From Symbiodinium natans (lineage: Eukaryota > Sar > Dinophyceae > Suessiales > Symbiodiniaceae), in contig CAJNDS010000305.1 in assembly GCA_905221605.1 (NCBI GenBank), forward strand, positions 1 to 64,000: DNA of 64,000 nucleotides, read 5' to 3'. The notes beneath the pieces were generated by a model. That model did no database searches. It had not been told where the DNA came from and saw only the letters and a list, made by a program, of their open reading frames with translations. Made by a program: the position numbers and the translations under genes. Positions 20,569 through 29,140 of the stretch are shown piece by piece. The stretch's first letter is position 1, and each line of letters begins with the position of its first letter.

Positions 20569-22179
20569 TCACTTCTTCTTCCGATGGGTATCGATACTGA
20601 GGTGAAGTCGCAGCAGAACATACTCTAGGTCCGACACTGTAAGAACAGGATCCTGCACGCACCTTTGAATTGAGGATACCAATCCCTCTCTCTTCGCGTC
20701 CTCAATCGCTTGGCAAGATTGACCCAGCTCTGCACCCACAGCGGTAGACGCTTGCGCATCCACATCAGAGGAACGATCCTTTTCCTCAGGACCTTTCACC
20801 ACTACCACCTCTTCCTTCTTGGGGCTTGAACTTTTCTCCTTCTTCTTCGTCTTTCCCACGACGCTTGACTTTGTGCGCATTCTCGAAGAGGCTTTTTCCC
20901 CTGCAGAAACCACCGCATTGGATGATGATCCACCCTTCTCAATGATCGCCGGCATCTTCTTCGGCTTTGGAACCATGAGAGTATACGGATCCTCGCTAGC
21001 TGCAGTTTTCCTCTTCTTTTTGACCTTTTTCACCTCTTCCTCAACGGCAACATCCGTCTCCGAAGTTTCAACCACCTCCTTTTCGGCAGGAATATCCTTG
21101 TTGGACTCCCTTTCTAGGGACCTCTTTTTCCCCCTTTTGGGATCTCTGTCTTCTTCAACATTGGCTCGCTCAAACCATATCCTCAGGTCATTGACCCATT
21201 CTTCCACCTCCGCCAGCGAAACCTCATACGACTTCACTATTTCGTGAAGTTCCAGTGTAGACAACATACCAGTGGTCCATGAGCACCATTCTCTATCCAT
21301 CAGTTCAGCGTCTCCCTTGAACTTCAGGAGTTTGAACACTGGGTCCGCCTCTGCACGAGCCAAATCTGACTTGCCATTGGACATAAATGAAATCGCCTCC
21401 ATCAACAGTTCCACCATTTTGGTATCATCGTCATAACCCATGAAATCCTCCTCATCTTCATCGAACCGTTCAGGAGAGATCTCCTTTTCTCCACCTTTTG
21501 CACCAGAACTTCTCCTTGGACCATCCCTTGGGGGCGTCCTTGGAGACCTTGGCCTCTGTTCATCCAGCGGATCACCATGCTCAAAGACACACTTGTCCCC
21601 GTAACGGCACTTCCCAGACTGAGCAAACTGGATACACCTTACACCAGTTGCATCATGTGAAAACTTACACTCCTTTCCAGAGAAGCAGTGTCTCCCAGCC
21701 ACATAGTACTTGCACCAATACGATTGCAGCACCACATCATCTTCTGAATGGATGAATTTGCAGTGTTCACCAAATTTGCAGCGATCTTTTCCCCTGCTGA
21801 ACCAATAGCAGAAGCCTTTCTTCCTCTTCTCCAAGCGCTCCGCCTCGTACCGGTCCATAGGGCGATTCTGCTCTACATGAACATTGCCACGTACCTGAGA
21901 ACTGCTCCCTTCACCCAAGGTGCTATCAGTATTTGATGCTTGGAGTACAGCTGGAAAACCTGGCCTTGGTCCTACCACCTTCATGATTGGTTTTCCGCCA
22001 GCTCCTGAGCCACGCTGAGACGATCCAAAAACGTTGAATATTTTCACGAAGGCCTTTCTAGTGCCGATCTTCTGCACCCTTTTGATTGGATGTTTCATTG
22101 CTCCAACCTTGCATCCAGATACATTCAAACGACACAACCTCCTATACCCAGCTCTATATCCCTTTTTCCAAAGAGCCAT
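20569..22179 (-). CDS. Retroelement ORF3, C-terminal part: triple CCCH zinc-finger protein
   Basis: 536 codons from the first ATG after the MITE. The N-terminus is basic. Three CCCH fingers lie at residues about 124-144 (C-x9-C-x5-C-x3-H), 156-175 (C-x8-C-x5-C-x3-H) and 182-201 (C-x8-C-x5-C-x3-H). The rest is acidic then Lys-rich and largely disordered, with a short helical C-terminus ending HLSIDTHRKKK. CCCH fingers usually bind RNA, so an RNA-packaging or Gag-like role is plausible (inference). The frame is open upstream of this ATG to the MITE and, across it, is the same frame as the ORF at 22,408-23,649; the ATG is therefore probably internal to a 925-aa parent protein. Confidence 0.75.
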   Translation of the reverse strand: MALWKKGYRAGYRRLCRLNVSGCKVGAMKHPIKRVQKIGTRKAFVKIFNVFGSSQRGSGAGGKPIMKVVGPRPGFPAVLQASNTDSTLGEGSSSQVRGNVHVEQNRPMDRYEAERLEKRKKGFCYWFSRGKDRCKFGEHCKFIHSEDDVVLQSYWCKYYVAGRHCFSGKECKFSHDATGVRCIQFAQSGKCRYGDKCVFEHGDPLDEQRPRSPRTPPRDGPRRSSGAKGGEKEISPERFDEDEEDFMGYDDDTKMVELLMEAISFMSNGKSDLARAEADPVFKLLKFKGDAELMDREWCSWTTGMLSTLELHEIVKSYEVSLAEVEEWVNDLRIWFERANVEEDRDPKRGKKRSLERESNKDIPAEKEVVETSETDVAVEEEVKKVKKKRKTAASEDPYTLMVPKPKKMPAIIEKGGSSSNAVVSAGEKASSRMRTKSSVVGKTKKKEKSSSPKKEEVVVVKGPEEKDRSSDVDAQASTAVGAELGQSCQAIEDAKREGLVSSIQRCVQDPVLTVSDLEYVLLRLHLSIDTHRKKK

Positions 22180-22196
22180 AAGAATTCTAGAGGCAG

Positions 22197-22501
22197 TAAT
22201 GTTGCACCCTGTTTAGTGTGGGGGGCCCCCCCCCCCCCCCCCTGGACAGTCGAGGCGCGGATGGGATCCTGATTACACGGCCCGGGGGGCTTATATGATT
22301 TTAATAGGGAGGAGTTTAGATAGGTTCAAAAGGGGCAGCGATGCCCGGTTATCTTTTTTAAAGGCGCGCCACGTGGAATTTTCTTACGGCGCCCGGACGA
22401 TTTGTCTTTATAGAGGGAGTCCCAAACAGTCAGCATGTCCTGAATAATTCGGCCAGTTTGTCTTTAAAGAGGAGGCCAATACTAAACAGGGTGCAACATT
22501 A
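22197..22501. mobile_element. 301-bp Tc1/mariner-type MITE inside ORF3
   Basis: The element spans 22,199-22,499 with perfect 19-bp terminal inverted repeats ATGTTGCACCCTGTTTAGT, flanked by TA on each side (22,197-22,198 and 22,500-22,501). That gives a TA target duplication as in Tc1/mariner MITEs. The interior is non-coding and has a poly-C run near 22,230. Element plus duplication is 303 bases, so removal restores a continuous reading frame across the two ORF halves. Confidence 0.9.
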
Positions 22502-23649
22502 ACATTCTCCACCTCTACCTTTTCCAACTGTCCCTCACTTTCCGGAACAAACCCATCCAACCCATCCATATCTGAAGACCTTTCCATCGTTTTTGACACC
22601 ACTTCGTCGAGGTAGTCTTCAGAGATCCAGGGTAAGTTCCTCTTAGAGGAAAAATCGTCACCATTGTCTGGTCCCTCACCAGGATACCCCTTTGTGCTGT
22701 CAAAGATCTTACCAGTAGTGCGGTCCTGCGTAGAGAAATCCCAGTTGGAAGCAACGCGAGAGTACACTGACCACAAGAACATCCTTGTGCCAGCCAATTT
22801 TGACGAACCACTGGATGTCTCCTCTTCTGGAGAAACTTCTGGCGCTTTGCCATCCCTTCCAGTGTCACCAATTGTCTCACCTCCAGTATCTTCAATGGGA
22901 ATCAGGGATTCATTGTTCCCTTGATCAAGTACCGCATCTTCCTGTCCAAGAATCTCCAGCACCGTTGTTGAAGGATCCACTTCCTCATCAGCATCGTCGT
23001 CCATCCTGTTCCAGAGAACCTCCAATTGATCAGCGCATGTCGCCGCCTGAAGGAACTCCATCAATTGAGCCTTCCCGTGCTGCCAGAGAAATTCCGAATT
23101 CACCACTGACCCTTGGCCTCCTAGGGTAAGGAACGGAGCAACCAATTTGGCTACCCTCGCCATAAGTTCAACGTGAACTTCCATGCCTGGACTGCGACTC
23201 CAATCATAGGCAATTGCCTCCATAGCAGTTCCAAACTTATCAGTATTTCTGAATTCCCCTTCCAGACCAGGAGACAGCAATGCACCCATCACCGAGAGAG
23301 GATAATTTCCCACCACTGGCAAGCACGGATTGTCATGGAACGAATGATGCAAATCACCATAATATCCTTGATCTCTCCTTTGAAAAAGGAGTGTCCCAGT
23401 CCCTAGCTGGGCATTCAATTCATCCACTTGAACCATTTCAGCGCATATCCTCTGTGCTGCAGTTGCTATTGCCGGCCAGATGGTACGATCGGTCAAACCG
23501 TGACGCATAACCCAATCAGTTGTTGGCGACTGAATCAGCGTTCGTGGATCATACACCATAACCACCATTGCACCATCATCCATTGACTGATCAGCATCGT
23601 CCTCCAGTGCCAGGTTCAAATCCTGTTCGCTTGCACCTTCGGATGACAT
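22408..23649 (-). CDS. Retroelement ORF3, N-terminal part, truncated by a MITE
   Basis: The start is ATG at 23,649 (MSSEGASEQDLNLALEDD), one base after the ORF2 stop (TAG C ATG). An upstream extension in the same frame overlaps ORF2 and is unlikely to be used. About 383 native residues are followed by about 30 residues encoded by the MITE up to the stop at 22,408. The central region (VYDPRTLIQSPTTDWVMRHG through the LFQRRDQGYYGDLHHSFHDN segment) looks folded and helical. The C-terminal third is acidic. No family recognised; a Gag-like capsid role is a guess. Confidence 0.7.
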   Translation of the reverse strand: MSSEGASEQDLNLALEDDADQSMDDGAMVVMVYDPRTLIQSPTTDWVMRHGLTDRTIWPAIATAAQRICAEMVQVDELNAQLGTGTLLFQRRDQGYYGDLHHSFHDNPCLPVVGNYPLSVMGALLSPGLEGEFRNTDKFGTAMEAIAYDWSRSPGMEVHVELMARVAKLVAPFLTLGGQGSVVNSEFLWQHGKAQLMEFLQAATCADQLEVLWNRMDDDADEEVDPSTTVLEILGQEDAVLDQGNNESLIPIEDTGGETIGDTGRDGKAPEVSPEEETSSGSSKLAGTRMFLWSVYSRVASNWDFSTQDRTTGKIFDSTKGYPGEGPDNGDDFSSKRNLPWISEDYLDEVVSKTMERSSDMDGLDGFVPESEGQLEKVEVENVNVAPCLVLASSLKTNWPNYSGHADCLGLPL

Positions 23650-23650
23650 G

Positions 23651-24694
23651 CTAATAACCAAAATTTCGATCCATCTTATTGGACCCCTTCTGACAGTCCC
23701 TTTGCCCCACAGGCAACTTGCCGACAGCAACCTTCCAATAAATCCGATTCAGAAGGCCTTTAGTAAGCAATTGCTGAGGGTCCTTCTTCACCGGACGAAC
23801 ATCCAATGTCTTCGCACCATCACCACGGAGTTCATTGCTCCCACCTTCTCCTTCTTTTTGGTCAGTCTCCTCGCCAGAAATTTGCACTGCTCCTTCCAGC
23901 GCCGTCTCCTGTCCAGCCACTTCTTGCCCAGGAAGAACTTGAGCGCTTTCAGATACATTCACCTGTCCAGCAACACCTTGCCCAGGTAAAACCTCATCCG
24001 TGGAGCCCACCGCCAGCGAACCAACTATAACTGAGCCATCCCTTGCTCTTTTTTGAGACTGTTCAGTTCGACGAGAAGGTTGTGGTAGCGAAAAAACTTG
24101 AGAAGTCACTTCTTGGCGGGTCTCCCCCCGCGACGCTTTGTCGCGCCCTTCGCCAAGGTGAACCGATTTTTTCTGCCCATCATTGGAGCTTGAAGAACCA
24201 GCAATTGGAACATTGCCACGCATCGCAGTTCTTTGTGAATCCCTTTCTCGCAAAAAGATTTCCCTCAGGTGTCGCGCGCTGTTGGTTTCTTCCTCGCTTG
24301 AATCACCTGAGGAATCTGCATAGGAGACCAAAGCTCCCGTTTGATCATCATCATCCACCAAATCTGCCCACGCTCTGCTGAATGGGTACGACAAACCACC
24401 ACGGGGCTTTACTGGTTCCAGCGGCTTTGGCTTTTCCACCACTTCCGCCGGCTGCACTCGCCATTGTGAGCGAGAGCGTGGCGCCTGTCGCACCTGTTTT
24501 TTATCCAGCAAGGGCCTTCCCCTTTTCACAGGGTTTGATCTTGACCGATACGCCTTTGTTGGCGGGTTCACCGGTGGCATTCCAACTCCCACCAATCGCA
24601 ACCTCTGCACGCACAGCGGGGATCTCTGCGCAAGCGTCCATGCGTCACGGTACTTGCCGGTGTCGAAAATCTCTCTATAAGACCCTCGCGGCAT
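23651..24694 (-). CDS. Retroelement ORF2, 347 aa, basic/disordered
   Basis: Starts MPRGSYREIFDTGKYRDAWT. It is Arg/Pro/Ser-rich and mostly disordered, with an acidic stretch (DLVDDDDQ) near residue 110. It stops TAG one base before the ORF3 ATG, an arrangement suited to termination-reinitiation. Upstream, an ATG at 24,828 opens another frame (MSPDVAVSTNASVRMEQSSG) in the same frame as ORF1 and only nine bases after its stop. A frame change between the two would add an N-terminus to ORF2. No known domain. Confidence 0.65.
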   Translation of the reverse strand: MPRGSYREIFDTGKYRDAWTLAQRSPLCVQRLRLVGVGMPPVNPPTKAYRSRSNPVKRGRPLLDKKQVRQAPRSRSQWRVQPAEVVEKPKPLEPVKPRGGLSYPFSRAWADLVDDDDQTGALVSYADSSGDSSEEETNSARHLREIFLRERDSQRTAMRGNVPIAGSSSSNDGQKKSVHLGEGRDKASRGETRQEVTSQVFSLPQPSRRTEQSQKRARDGSVIVGSLAVGSTDEVLPGQGVAGQVNVSESAQVLPGQEVAGQETALEGAVQISGEETDQKEGEGGSNELRGDGAKTLDVRPVKKDPQQLLTKGLLNRIYWKVAVGKLPVGQRDCQKGSNKMDRNFGY

Positions 24695-24837
24695 CTCCTT
24701 TGTACCAGGACCTTAGCTTCACGCACCTGAGAGATAGTTCTCACCCCATCTCTTCCAGCTTCTCGGCTTCCAGAAGATTGCTCCATGCGTACCGACGCGT
24801 TGGTAGAAACAGCCACATCCGGCGACATTGGCCGGTA

Positions 24838-27800
24838 CTAAACACCACCCACCAATTGCAGAATTTTGCAGGCCGTCACCTTGTTAACTCCTTTTTCCAC
24901 CAAATCCTCCACAAAGATATACTCTTGTAGCTCTTTGACGTTGGTGACACCCAGCTTGATCATAACATCACTTACGTGAGGTGTATACACCCACAAGTGG
25001 TTGTTGCGAGCCATCCAATGTTCTATTGGCTCTTCAGGATCCTGAAGACGTACCGCGGTAGACTCTGCCACCGAATCCTTTTGTACCTCTCCATCCGTTC
25101 CATCCAGTGTATCACCTTCACCGATTTCCTGTGACACATTGGTCATTTGCAGCGCTTTTGGTGCCGAGGATGACGAAGATTCTGCTCCCCCACTTACCGG
25201 TGGTTGAAAGGCGTTCCTGTCGGGAATCTCCAATCCTCTTCCCCTTTGAAATGACACATGGTTCGCCAAATTCACCAGATGCTTCAATTGGGCCAGTCGT
25301 TCTTCAGACATTTCTTCGTGAGAGTACTTGCAGCCATATCGCACGCGACATCTCCCTCTAAGGTAGTAGTCGAAGCAGCAATGATGGAACCCTGCTTCCC
25401 TTAGGGCCTTCCGAGACGCATTGTCCCAGGATCTGCCGGGCTCCCAAGTCCCTTCCAAAACCGCCTTTTCATCGTGCGAGTATCTGCAGGAATTTCCATA
25501 TTTACAACCTTCTCCTTGGTTGTAATACAGACACATTTGCCTCTTTGGCTCGACTGACACCGGTTCACCGTTTGATGCACCTTTACCAAAGTTGTACTTG
25601 GCTCTGAAAGCGAAATCCTCCCGCTCCTGCTGTGCCTCGTCCACTGTGCCTTCTTCCGTAGGAGGGTCACCAATGTCCCCATCCTCGTCTCCAGCTTTTT
25701 GGCTGTTCTTTGGCTCAGTTGGTCCTCCTCCTGGCCAACCTTCACCATAACGACGATGTTCATAGGAACACTCATCTCCATTGCGACACCTTCCCTGATT
25801 GAAAAACTTGCACAGTTTACTGTACCCCGGCGACACAGTTTTTGGCGTCAGGTGAGCTTTCTTGTACTGATCGGGATCCATGTAGGCTTCCATTGGCTTG
25901 TTCTCCCTTTTACTCATGGATTCCACTGCACCATCAAGCTCCTGCAAAAATCGCTTGGTGTCCAGCCAAAGCGCGTTCCAAAGTTCATCTTTGCCTTGAC
26001 TCAGCAACGTTGCCACCGCTTCACCCACAACTGGTCGACTAAATCTCCTTTTCCTACATGCCAGTTCGAAGAGCGCGTTGTGGTACTGTGTTCGGGAAAA
26101 GGTGGTTGTCTTTCCCAAGCCTGCGCTTTCTGCACCATCGGGCTCCCAACCATCACTTTGCAAGATGCCATACGCACGCCGAGCTTCCGCATCCAGGAAT
26201 GCATGGTCTGCAGCACACTCCTGTATCTCATCTATTGTACGACCCGACAGCATCCCAGTGATTTTGCCCACATAGGCCTTATCAGCCTTTCCATCCTCAA
26301 GAAGAGCTCTATAGATCTTTTCTCCATAGAGTTGCCTTTCCTCTCGTTCTTCTGAGGATAACTCCTGATCAGCAAACCATTCATCGGATTGCTCTTCCTC
26401 CCATTTCCAGTCCCATTGACTGTTGGAATCTTGGTACCATTGACCAGCATACCATGAATCTGTCCACCACGTACTCCAGCCGCTGTCTTTCCATTTGCGC
26501 AGCGTCGAAGAAGAGTCCTCCTCGTCCTCTTCCAAAACCAGGAAGGTGTCCAAGATCACGGTACCATCATCTTCCACTCTTTTCACTGTTCCATTGACAG
26601 TATCACCAAATTTGAATAGATGTGTGTTCTTCCCTTCTGCAGGAATCAATACATTCACATCGCCATGGTCCAAAAAGGCTCCATACCCATTGATGCAGCG
26701 CACTAGACCAACGATCTGATCTCCCTCTTGATAGCAATGTTCCCCAGGTGAATCCAACGCTCCCGCTCGGGGCACTTTCTTTGCATGCTCTTCAGAAACC
26801 ATCTCTGTATCATCGGCTCCTGAAACATCCTTTGTTTCCACCTTTGGGTCACACTGCTCGTCCTGCTCCTGCACGAGTCCCACAAGATCATCCACCTTGT
26901 GCTCCAGGGGCTCAGGACCTTCCTTTTTTCCAGCCAATGGCTTTGCCTCATCCGTTGCAGTTCGCTCGGTGTCGACTTCCGGCGAGCTTCCAGACGGCAA
27001 TACTTCCCCCTTCATGGGAGCGGACCCATCATTGGAGTCTTTTGTCACACCTTCTGCAGTAGGCAAACTTTCTTCCACTGCAGGGCTATTGGATTGCTCA
27101 TCCGCGGCAGGTACATTTTCTTCCACCGCAGGCTCCTTTGGCTCCATGGTTTCCAAAGGAGAATTGCCACCATCATCGACCACAGCTGCCTCATCGGCTC
27201 CGGTGTAGCCCTTGCTATTTCGTTCCTCGCTGCTAACTTCAGGTTGCACCAGTGCGTCCACCTGTGAACCTCCGTCGTCAGCTGCTACGGAGACCTGCGC
27301 CCCATTGTTGCAGTCGTCCGCGGAACGTGACACCATATGCACCTCAACCCGCGCCTCTTTCGCACTCCAGGTACTATCTGGCGCATTGACCCGCGCATCA
27401 TTGGCGCTCCAGGCCTCATCTTTCAGATCTTCCGTGTCTCCAGCTATTCCAGAAGCTTCTTTTTCTCCCTGAATGGCAAGATTCTTGGCACCAAACGAAG
27501 AGACCTCTTCAGTCGTAACGCACAACTTTTTCCCTCCGTCCTCCAAATCTCCAGGATCACCTTCCTGAACGACAGGTACCACATCCACCACTCTCTCTTC
27601 TGCAGCCGACACAGTTCCAATCTCCGCATTGGGCATTTTTTCCTCTGGACCCACCGATTCCACCGCTGCCACACCCTCAGAAAGCACTTCCATTTCTTCC
27701 CGATCCAGATGTTCTCCAGCGATGTCTGCTCGGCTCCCAGAAATCCCTTCCTCATCAGGAGAACCCGAGGTCGGGGCGTCACCACCAGCCCTAAGACCGC

Positions 27801-28707
27801 TATCCCTGATAGTAGAGGAAAAATCCTTTTCACCTACACTATTTACACCGCTGTTGACACTTTCCACGCTACCCTGTTGTGCCCTGAAAGACTCAGTAGG
27901 CGACGAGGACGAAGTAGTACCCAGTGCTGGCTCTTCTTCCACAGGGACAATGCCCATTCCAACACCAGACCCTTCACTGTTTCCAGCCATCCCAGTCTTC
28001 TTAGGCAACACCCATTGGGTATCTCCCGTGTCTAAGCAGTAAAGATATTCTCTCCCATCCTCGTGAAAATGGCGTTCCCATGTCTTCCCATCACAGTCGA
28101 TGATTGGAAGGTCAGCAGCTTGAGACAATTTGCCTCCACCATCAGCGTATAAGTCTTCATCTGACTCCTGCTGTATTCTCGCTGCCTCCAATTCCAGGAT
28201 TTCTCCTTCACTCATCACCATAGCAACAGGAACGACTCCTTCTGCGTCCCCAACGACGAGGATACTGCTTTTTGTCGCAGCAACAGGCGCAGTTTCTTCC
28301 GCTTCACCTGTCAACAGATCACCACTTTCAGCCGCAAAGCTCACTTTGTTGCGAGCTCGCTTGGAAACAGGGATAACATCCCCAACCAGCTCTGTCTGGC
28401 ACCCTTGCTCCACCATCTTTGACGTAGAGGAGCTTGTTGTTGGCGCTCCCGTTGATTCAGCAGGTCCCGCAGCTCGAAGACAAAGCCCATGTTTACTCAG
28501 AAGGCGCAGCAAAACTGCTTCCATCTGGTCTTCCAGTCCTTCCACCACCGGCTTCTCTCCGCCACGCATACCACCAGCATCAACCAGAGCTTCCACATTG
28601 GGAACAACTTTTTCACCCGTTGCAGACCTTTTGACACCACCTTCACCGTGATCGCCCACATTGGAGCTCGATGATGCCGTACCAGTCCGTAACCAGTTGG
28701 TCGCCAT
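24838..28707 (-). CDS. Retroelement ORF1, 1289 aa: WW, S1-like and three CCCH fingers
   Basis: Chosen start ATG at 28,707 (GCCATGG context, MATNWLRTG), about 65 bases after the 5' LTR. A GTG five codons upstream is not needed. In order: acidic N-terminus; WW-like segment at about 205-237 (W ... EYLYC ... TQWVLP); long acidic low-complexity region; S1/OB-like segment at about 655-725 (GLVRCINGYGAFLDHGDVNV); Trp-rich patch at about 736-772; CCCH fingers at about 963-983, 1056-1078 and 1108-1130 (x7 or x8, x5, x3 spacing); helical C-terminus after 1220 (LGVTNVKELQEYIFVEDLVE). These are RNA- and protein-binding modules. No aspartic protease, integrase or RT motif is visible. It presumably serves as an RNA-binding, Gag-like protein. 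Confidence 0.8.
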   Translation of the reverse strand: MATNWLRTGTASSSSNVGDHGEGGVKRSATGEKVVPNVEALVDAGGMRGGEKPVVEGLEDQMEAVLLRLLSKHGLCLRAAGPAESTGAPTTSSSTSKMVEQGCQTELVGDVIPVSKRARNKVSFAAESGDLLTGEAEETAPVAATKSSILVVGDAEGVVPVAMVMSEGEILELEAARIQQESDEDLYADGGGKLSQAADLPIIDCDGKTWERHFHEDGREYLYCLDTGDTQWVLPKKTGMAGNSEGSGVGMGIVPVEEEPALGTTSSSSPTESFRAQQGSVESVNSGVNSVGEKDFSSTIRDSGLRAGGDAPTSGSPDEEGISGSRADIAGEHLDREEMEVLSEGVAAVESVGPEEKMPNAEIGTVSAAEERVVDVVPVVQEGDPGDLEDGGKKLCVTTEEVSSFGAKNLAIQGEKEASGIAGDTEDLKDEAWSANDARVNAPDSTWSAKEARVEVHMVSRSADDCNNGAQVSVAADDGGSQVDALVQPEVSSEERNSKGYTGADEAAVVDDGGNSPLETMEPKEPAVEENVPAADEQSNSPAVEESLPTAEGVTKDSNDGSAPMKGEVLPSGSSPEVDTERTATDEAKPLAGKKEGPEPLEHKVDDLVGLVQEQDEQCDPKVETKDVSGADDTEMVSEEHAKKVPRAGALDSPGEHCYQEGDQIVGLVRCINGYGAFLDHGDVNVLIPAEGKNTHLFKFGDTVNGTVKRVEDDGTVILDTFLVLEEDEEDSSSTLRKWKDSGWSTWWTDSWYAGQWYQDSNSQWDWKWEEEQSDEWFADQELSSEEREERQLYGEKIYRALLEDGKADKAYVGKITGMLSGRTIDEIQECAADHAFLDAEARRAYGILQSDGWEPDGAESAGLGKTTTFSRTQYHNALFELACRKRRFSRPVVGEAVATLLSQGKDELWNALWLDTKRFLQELDGAVESMSKRENKPMEAYMDPDQYKKAHLTPKTVSPGYSKLCKFFNQGRCRNGDECSYEHRRYGEGWPGGGPTEPKNSQKAGDEDGDIGDPPTEEGTVDEAQQEREDFAFRAKYNFGKGASNGEPVSVEPKRQMCLYYNQGEGCKYGNSCRYSHDEKAVLEGTWEPGRSWDNASRKALREAGFHHCCFDYYLRGRCRVRYGCKYSHEEMSEERLAQLKHLVNLANHVSFQRGRGLEIPDRNAFQPPVSGGAESSSSSAPKALQMTNVSQEIGEGDTLDGTDGEVQKDSVAESTAVRLQDPEEPIEHWMARNNHLWVYTPHVSDVMIKLGVTNVKELQEYIFVEDLVEKGVNKVTACKILQLVGGV

Positions 28708-28754
28708 GGCTTCAACTATCACCCTAAAGCCGAAACACAGACCGCAGGGAACCT

Positions 28755-28771
28755 AATTTGGGCTCATAACC
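28755..28771 (-). promoter_or_regulatory. Primer-binding site matching a half-tRNA-Met
   Basis: Directly after the 5' LTR the minus strand reads GGTTATGAGCCCAAATT. Its complement contains GGGCTCATAACC, the anticodon stem-loop of a Met tRNA (CAT anticodon). Drosophila Copia is known to prime from a half initiator tRNA-Met cleaved in this arm. The match and the zero spacing to the LTR support the same mechanism here. Confidence 0.75.
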
Positions 28772-28977
28772 TACGGGGGCAACCGAAAGGGGGAGGGAAC
28801 CAACCCCAACAGTCGCCAGAGATTTCACCCTGAACCAACCAGCAAACAACAGGATCTCAAAACTTCTTTTTGCTACCAGGCGCATGGCCCAGTCTTGAGC
28901 CATGAAGATCAACAGGTACATTGACCCTTCAACTTTCAACACCAACTCCTTTCTACAATACCAACTGCAGCTCCGCA
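28772..28977 (-). repeat. 5' LTR of the retroelement
   Basis: 206 bp, 205 matching the 3' LTR. On the minus strand it should contain the promoter and the R region; I see no clear TATA box. It is followed on the plus-strand side by TAGGG and a clean TTTAGGG array. Confidence 0.9.
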
Positions 28978-29037
28978 TAGGGTTTAGGGTTTAGGGTTTA
29001 GGGTTTAGGGTTTAGGGTTTAGGGTTTAGGGTTTAGG
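28978..29037. repeat. TTTAGGG array, insertion target of the LTR element
   Basis: Eight or more uninterrupted TAGGGTT units start exactly at the LTR edge. The matching left side (19,981-19,992) shows only two units, so the element appears to sit near one end of the original array. Confidence 0.9.
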
Positions 29038-29066
29038 GCTAGGAATAGACCATCCCGGTCCCACAG

Positions 29067-29140
29067 GTCATGATCAGTGGTGACCCACCTCTGCTGCTGT
29101 CGCAGCTCGCAGAGGATGTGGAGGCCTCCCTCATGGGTTC
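29067..29140 (+). CDS. Exon (VMISGDPPLLLSQLAEDVEASLMG)
   Basis: CCACAG acceptor, frame VMISGDPPLLLSQLAEDVEA then SLMGSPTTP, running into GTTTAGGG. First visible exon downstream of the LTR element. Product unknown. Confidence 0.5.

Larger units (their letters stand above)
19993..28977 (-). mobile_element. LTR retroelement without recognisable pol, minus strand
   Basis: An 8985-bp element. Two 206-bp direct repeats differ at one base (20,076 A versus 28,855 T). Read on the minus strand the LTR starts TGCGGAG and ends CCCCGTA. The 5' LTR is followed directly by a primer site matching the anticodon arm of tRNA-Met, and the 3' LTR is preceded by a purine tract. The flanking five bases are TAGGG on both sides, inside TTTAGGG repeats. 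Between the LTRs nearly everything is open on the minus strand: ORF1 (1289 aa), ORF2 (347 aa) and ORF3 (925 codons if a MITE is removed). I find no protease, integrase, reverse transcriptase or RNase H motif. Near-identical LTRs suggest a recent insertion, presumably mobilised in trans by a Copia-like relative. Confidence 0.88.

Noticed and set aside
20819-21247. Plus-strand ORF over the CCCH gene
   Set aside because: It is antisense to the zinc-finger ORF, Ser/Phe rich, and a shadow of its Lys/Glu-rich codons. The same applies to other plus-strand ORFs between 20.3 and 28.7 kb.
28755-28771. A tRNA-Met gene
   Set aside because: Only the anticodon-arm segment is present; no acceptor stem, D arm or T arm flanks it. 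Its place beside the LTR fits a primer site.
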